Shown: one piece after another, positions 61,056-64,000 of the stretch
Numbering within the stretch: position 1 is the first letter of the stretch
Layout: each line of letters opens with the position of its first letter
Assembly (NCBI GenBank): GCA_023664665.1
Contig: JAMPEY010000013.1
Location: 1-64,000, forward strand
Length of the DNA stretch: 64,000 bases
DNA from: Lachnoclostridium sp.
GTDB taxonomy: Bacteria; Bacillota; Clostridia; Lachnospirales; Lachnospiraceae
Reading direction: 5' to 3'
Position numbers and translations under genes: made by a program
Notes under the pieces: generated by a model
Databases searched by the model: none
Seen by the model: the letters and a program-made list of their open reading frames with translations, nothing else
What the model was told of the DNA's origin: nothing

Positions 61056-62912
61056 CTAAACAGAAAGCGAAAACCGCTCGCACAGCATGGTAACCGTCAT
61101 GACAATCAGTAAGTAATCGATCTCATAGGCGCCCATCAGTTTAAAATCACTCTGACTATAAATCTTTTTCATCTCATTTACATAACCCACATCAAAAATA
61201 TCATATTTTTTAATGAGGGAATCCTCCAGAAATTCCAGCTTCCCGCCGGAACGCTTCACCATAGCCGACATACCGGGAGCCTGAAAAGGAAATTTCCTGC
61301 GTTTTAAGATTTCCTCCGGCACAATCCCCTCTCCGGCTTTTTTCAGAATATACTTTTCGTTGGTGCCGTTAAGCTTGTATTTATCGGGGATTTGCGCCAC
61401 AAAGGAAAGAAGCTCCGCATCCAGAAAAGGATGCCGTCCCTCCACGGAGTGGGAGAAAAACATATGATCCCCATGTTCGATCAAAAGATGGTCCGAAAGC
61501 CGCAGCTTATAATCAATATAGGACCTTCTCTTCTGGGAACTTAAGCCCTTTACCTTTTCCACCGAAATGGGGCTTTCCGCAAAGGCGGAAAAGTCATCGA
61601 TTTCACCCCTGACATTCTCGCTGTAAATCTGTTTGTGAATCTTTCGGATTTCCGGATGAATACGCTCATAGCGGAAATAAGGATCCCCCCACAGGCGTTC
61701 GTTGACCTCACACTCCTCGGCGGACATCTGCCCCCTTTGCATATTTCGGAAAAGATCCACCATATATCCCGCATAACCGCAGAAAAATTCATCGGAACCC
61801 TGCCCCGTCAGAACGGCTTTTGCCTGTGAGCCGCTCACCAGCTCGGACAATAGATACGCCGCCACATCATAGCTTTCCTTTACCGCCGATTCCGCATGAT
61901 AAATCACCTGCCACAGATTGCTCCATATTTCCTCCTCGGCAACCTTGGTGCTGTAATGCTCCGATTTCACATAATCGCGGATAATCTTCTGGAAACGGCT
62001 TTCATCCAATTCTCCCTCCCCTATCTCCGCCGAAAAGGAATAATAGCTGTTCAAAAGGTACTTTCCGATATAACACGCCACCACCGAGCTGTCCAGTCCT
62101 CCGGAAATATAAAATCCGATGGGCACATCGGCAACCAGTCTTCGGGATATGGCGGTTTTCAGCATTTCCCGCAGCCTCTCCACATAATATGCCTCGCCCT
62201 TGTCTTCTTCGTCATTGTGATAAATCATATCCCAATACTCGATATCCTTTATCTCCTGACCCTGTATGATTTGAAGCATATGCCCGCTTCGCAAGGAATA
62301 GATTCCCTTAAAAAATGTCATGGGAGAAACCGCGCCCGGATAATTCATCAGCTGGTCCACCGCTTTCAGATTCAGCTTTCTCTCCACGCCGGGATATTCC
62401 AAAATTGCCTTGATTTCCGAGGCAAACACCACGCATCCGCCCACAACGGTATAAAACAGGGGGCAAATGCCGATCTGATCCCTGACCAGAAAAAAGCTCC
62501 CTGCTTTCTCATCATACAGCGCAACGGCAAACTGACCGTTCAACCGCTTGGGAAAATCCGTTCCGCATTCCTCATACAGATGCAGGATCACCTCCACATC
62601 CGTCTTGGTGCGGAAAACATGCCCCTTTGCCAGCAGTTCCTCCCGAAGCTCCTTAAAATTATAAATCTCCCCGTTACATATCATGGATATGGTTTTATCT
62701 TCATTTTGAATGGGCTGCATACCGCCGTCCAAATCAATGAAACTCAGCCTGTTAAAGCCCAGAGCCGCCCTTTCAAGCATTAATGTCCCTCTTCCGTCCG
62801 GTCCTCTATGCTTGATAGCGTCCAGCATCGTTCCCAGAATGTCTTCCGCCCCCTTTGGAAGCCCCTGCCCTTGCATATTTTGCATATCATAAAAACCACA
62901 TATTCCACACAT
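61056..62912 (-). CDS. asnB: glutamine-hydrolysing asparagine synthetase
   Basis: The 618-residue enzyme has an N-terminal glutaminase with catalytic Cys directly after the initiator Met (MCGICGF) and the PPi loop ISGGLDSSVVACY. The ATG at 62912 is chosen since removal of Met exposes this Cys and GAGGATGAAT precedes it; the ATG at 62918 overlaps the site. Other similar proteins amidate peptidoglycan or antibiotics, but the length and domains fit true AsnB. It follows the SGNH-like gene by 46 bases. Confidence 0.92.
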   Translation of the reverse strand: MCGICGFYDMQNMQGQGLPKGAEDILGTMLDAIKHRGPDGRGTLMLERAALGFNRLSFIDLDGGMQPIQNEDKTISMICNGEIYNFKELREELLAKGHVFRTKTDVEVILHLYEECGTDFPKRLNGQFAVALYDEKAGSFFLVRDQIGICPLFYTVVGGCVVFASEIKAILEYPGVERKLNLKAVDQLMNYPGAVSPMTFFKGIYSLRSGHMLQIIQGQEIKDIEYWDMIYHNDEEDKGEAYYVERLREMLKTAISRRLVADVPIGFYISGGLDSSVVACYIGKYLLNSYYSFSAEIGEGELDESRFQKIIRDYVKSEHYSTKVAEEEIWSNLWQVIYHAESAVKESYDVAAYLLSELVSGSQAKAVLTGQGSDEFFCGYAGYMVDLFRNMQRGQMSAEECEVNERLWGDPYFRYERIHPEIRKIHKQIYSENVRGEIDDFSAFAESPISVEKVKGLSSQKRRSYIDYKLRLSDHLLIEHGDHMFFSHSVEGRHPFLDAELLSFVAQIPDKYKLNGTNEKYILKKAGEGIVPEEILKRRKFPFQAPGMSAMVKRSGGKLEFLEDSLIKKYDIFDVGYVNEMKKIYSQSDFKLMGAYEIDYLLIVMTVTMLCERFSLSV

Positions 62913-62958
62913 ATTCATCCTCGTTTCCGCGCTTTCGCGCCATACTGCCTAAAAGCCG

Positions 62959-64000
62959 CTAATACTCCTCTGCCATGCCATAGCGTATATACTGCGCCTG
63001 TTTCTCCGCCTCATATGCGGCAATTTTTTCTTCCCACCGGGCGCACAAATCTTCTTCGTCATGCCTGTCATGAATCCCTTCCACCTGTTCCGTCAGCATC
63101 CGCCCCAGCCACATGGAGAGCTTTTCCGCGCCGGAAAGATTCATGTGAAGCCCTGCGTCATAGGTATCCGTCCGATAATCAATCCCCGTCTCATCCCCAA
63201 TCTCCAGAAAATTAATATATGTCAGGCCGTTTTCTTCGGCATAATCCTCCACCTGAACCTCCCACTCGTCATACCAATAAGGATAAAGACTGGGCGCTTT
63301 GATCAAAATCAGCCGGATGCCTTTCTCTTTGCAGAGGGCGGTCATCTTATCCAGATACTTCCACGCGTTTTCTCCAAAGCTGTAATCGCTTAAAATCCTG
63401 CCGGAGGGCACATTCTCCGCAGGCTTTACATCCACCCTCATATAGTAGCCGTTGTGGGATACCGGCTTTGTATCGAACATATACTGCACATCGGTTTTCG
63501 TAAGCTCGCTCCATCTGCTGTGATACCGCAGAATGGGGAATACATAATCCAGAAAATTTTCATTCTCCTTCATGGAAGCCCGGATGGCATTCACCTTGGA
63601 AGAAGACCATTTCATCCCCTCCAGCGTCATACGGTTATAGGCTTCGTTCTGGGATTTGTCAAACTGCAGGGACTGAATATTAAAGATGACCGCTTTGGGC
63701 GTCTCATACCGCAGGGTATCCTCCAGAAGATAGTAAGACTGCCAGATATACTGCTCCGCGCTGCCCCTGATATAACTGTTAATGCCGTATTCCTCCCAGA
63801 GCACCGCCGGAGAAAAATTTTCATAGACCTCACAGTCACCGATAAAGATAACATCAAAATCTTTTGCTTCCCTGTAATATTCCGCTACAAAAGCCCCCTC
63901 CACAATGCCGTCCACATACTTGGGCACAAGGAGCCTTTGCAGCAAATACAGGCTTACCAGCACAATCAACGCCGATACGCTTATCTTTATGAAGGTTTGT
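62959..64000 (-). CDS. SGNH/DltD-like membrane-anchored protein, cut by the window edge
   Basis: At least 346 residues are visible, and the frame runs off the window. The N-terminus shown has one membrane segment, then an extracellular domain with DVIFIGDCEVYENFSPAVLWEEYG (nucleophile block, where GDS-like Ser is replaced by Cys) and a late DAGLHMNLSGAEKLSMWLG (Asp/His block). This is the layout of DltD/AlgX-like surface acyl-transfer proteins. The true start is not visible; TTG at 63969 is only the first candidate inside the window. Confidence 0.75.
   Translation of the reverse strand, partial: QTFIKISVSALIVLVSLYLLQRLLVPKYVDGIVEGAFVAEYYREAKDFDVIFIGDCEVYENFSPAVLWEEYGINSYIRGSAEQYIWQSYYLLEDTLRYETPKAVIFNIQSLQFDKSQNEAYNRMTLEGMKWSSSKVNAIRASMKENENFLDYVFPILRYHSRWSELTKTDVQYMFDTKPVSHNGYYMRVDVKPAENVPSGRILSDYSFGENAWKYLDKMTALCKEKGIRLILIKAPSLYPYWYDEWEVQVEDYAEENGLTYINFLEIGDETGIDYRTDTYDAGLHMNLSGAEKLSMWLGRMLTEQVEGIHDRHDEEDLCARWEEKIAAYEAEKQAQYIRYGMAEEY

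Noticed and set aside
1-64000. CRISPR arrays, insertion sequences, prophage genes
   Set aside because: No regular direct repeats of 25-40 bases with spacers, no transposase or integrase motifs, and no phage structural genes were seen.

Overview
The window looks like chromosomal DNA of a Clostridia member, most probably a Lachnospiraceae gut commensal. This is an inference from gene content, with no database search. The clues are an LplABC-type oligosaccharide importer beside a pectin-type acetylesterase, DapL-route diaminopimelate synthesis, Gram-positive secretion and Tad-pilus genes without outer-membrane components, AGGAGG-type ribosome sites and sigma-A promoters. Almost everything is on the minus strand. 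The exceptions are a 156-residue HEXXH protein (23.5 kb), a BlaI/M56 cassette (28.1-30.7 kb), an FMN-binding-like protein (33.1 kb) and a 37-residue membrane peptide (57.7 kb).

Layout. 0-1.7 kb: four tRNAs (Glu at the edge, Asn, two Ser), a decayed nitroreductase and a membrane protein. 1.8-6.6 kb: an acetylesterase and an ABC importer whose first permease is fused to a zinc ribbon and four extra membrane segments. 6.8-13.9 kb: a housekeeping run (YcxB-like, tsaE, tsaB, rimI, rnz, tsaD, ispD, a secreted trigger-factor-like lipoprotein) carrying the bacterial t6A tRNA-modification genes tsaB, tsaD and tsaE. 14.2-18.9 kb: a MacAB-like exporter, then an FMN riboswitch with a RibU-type riboflavin transporter. 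19-27.8 kb: an orphan propeller/solute-binding lipoprotein, tex, prfB (with programmed frameshift) and secA. 28.1-30.7 kb: BlaI, a BlaR1-like M56 protease and a membrane protein, linked by matching operators. 30.7-41.2 kb: dapL, dapF, nadE, hslO, a methyltransferase, an undecaprenyl-phosphate transporter family gene, hisC and a glycosyltransferase. 41.3-45.8 kb: an amino-acid ABC importer split by a MATE pump and a lipoprotein. 45.9-55.8 kb: a Tad/type IVc pilus operon including a 1457-residue secreted protein. 56.1-64 kb: an EAL phosphodiesterase, the small peptide, a sugar isomerase/kinase pair, asparagine synthetase and a truncated SGNH-like protein.

The most interesting signals are (1) the BlaI/M56 cassette, which has no beta-lactamase or penicillin sensor but has two near-identical operators, the second controlling an unknown four-helix membrane protein; (2) the Tad operon with a giant glycine-rich protein, an adjacent c-di-GMP phosphodiesterase and a 12-bp inverted repeat flanking its promoter; (3) two families of short repeated leaders that supply the ribosome site immediately before start codons of unrelated genes (dapL/dapF/tadC and nadE/cpaB); and (4) hairpins that abut stop codons. 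Start codons were reassigned where the longest frame began inside or upstream of a clear Shine-Dalgarno site.
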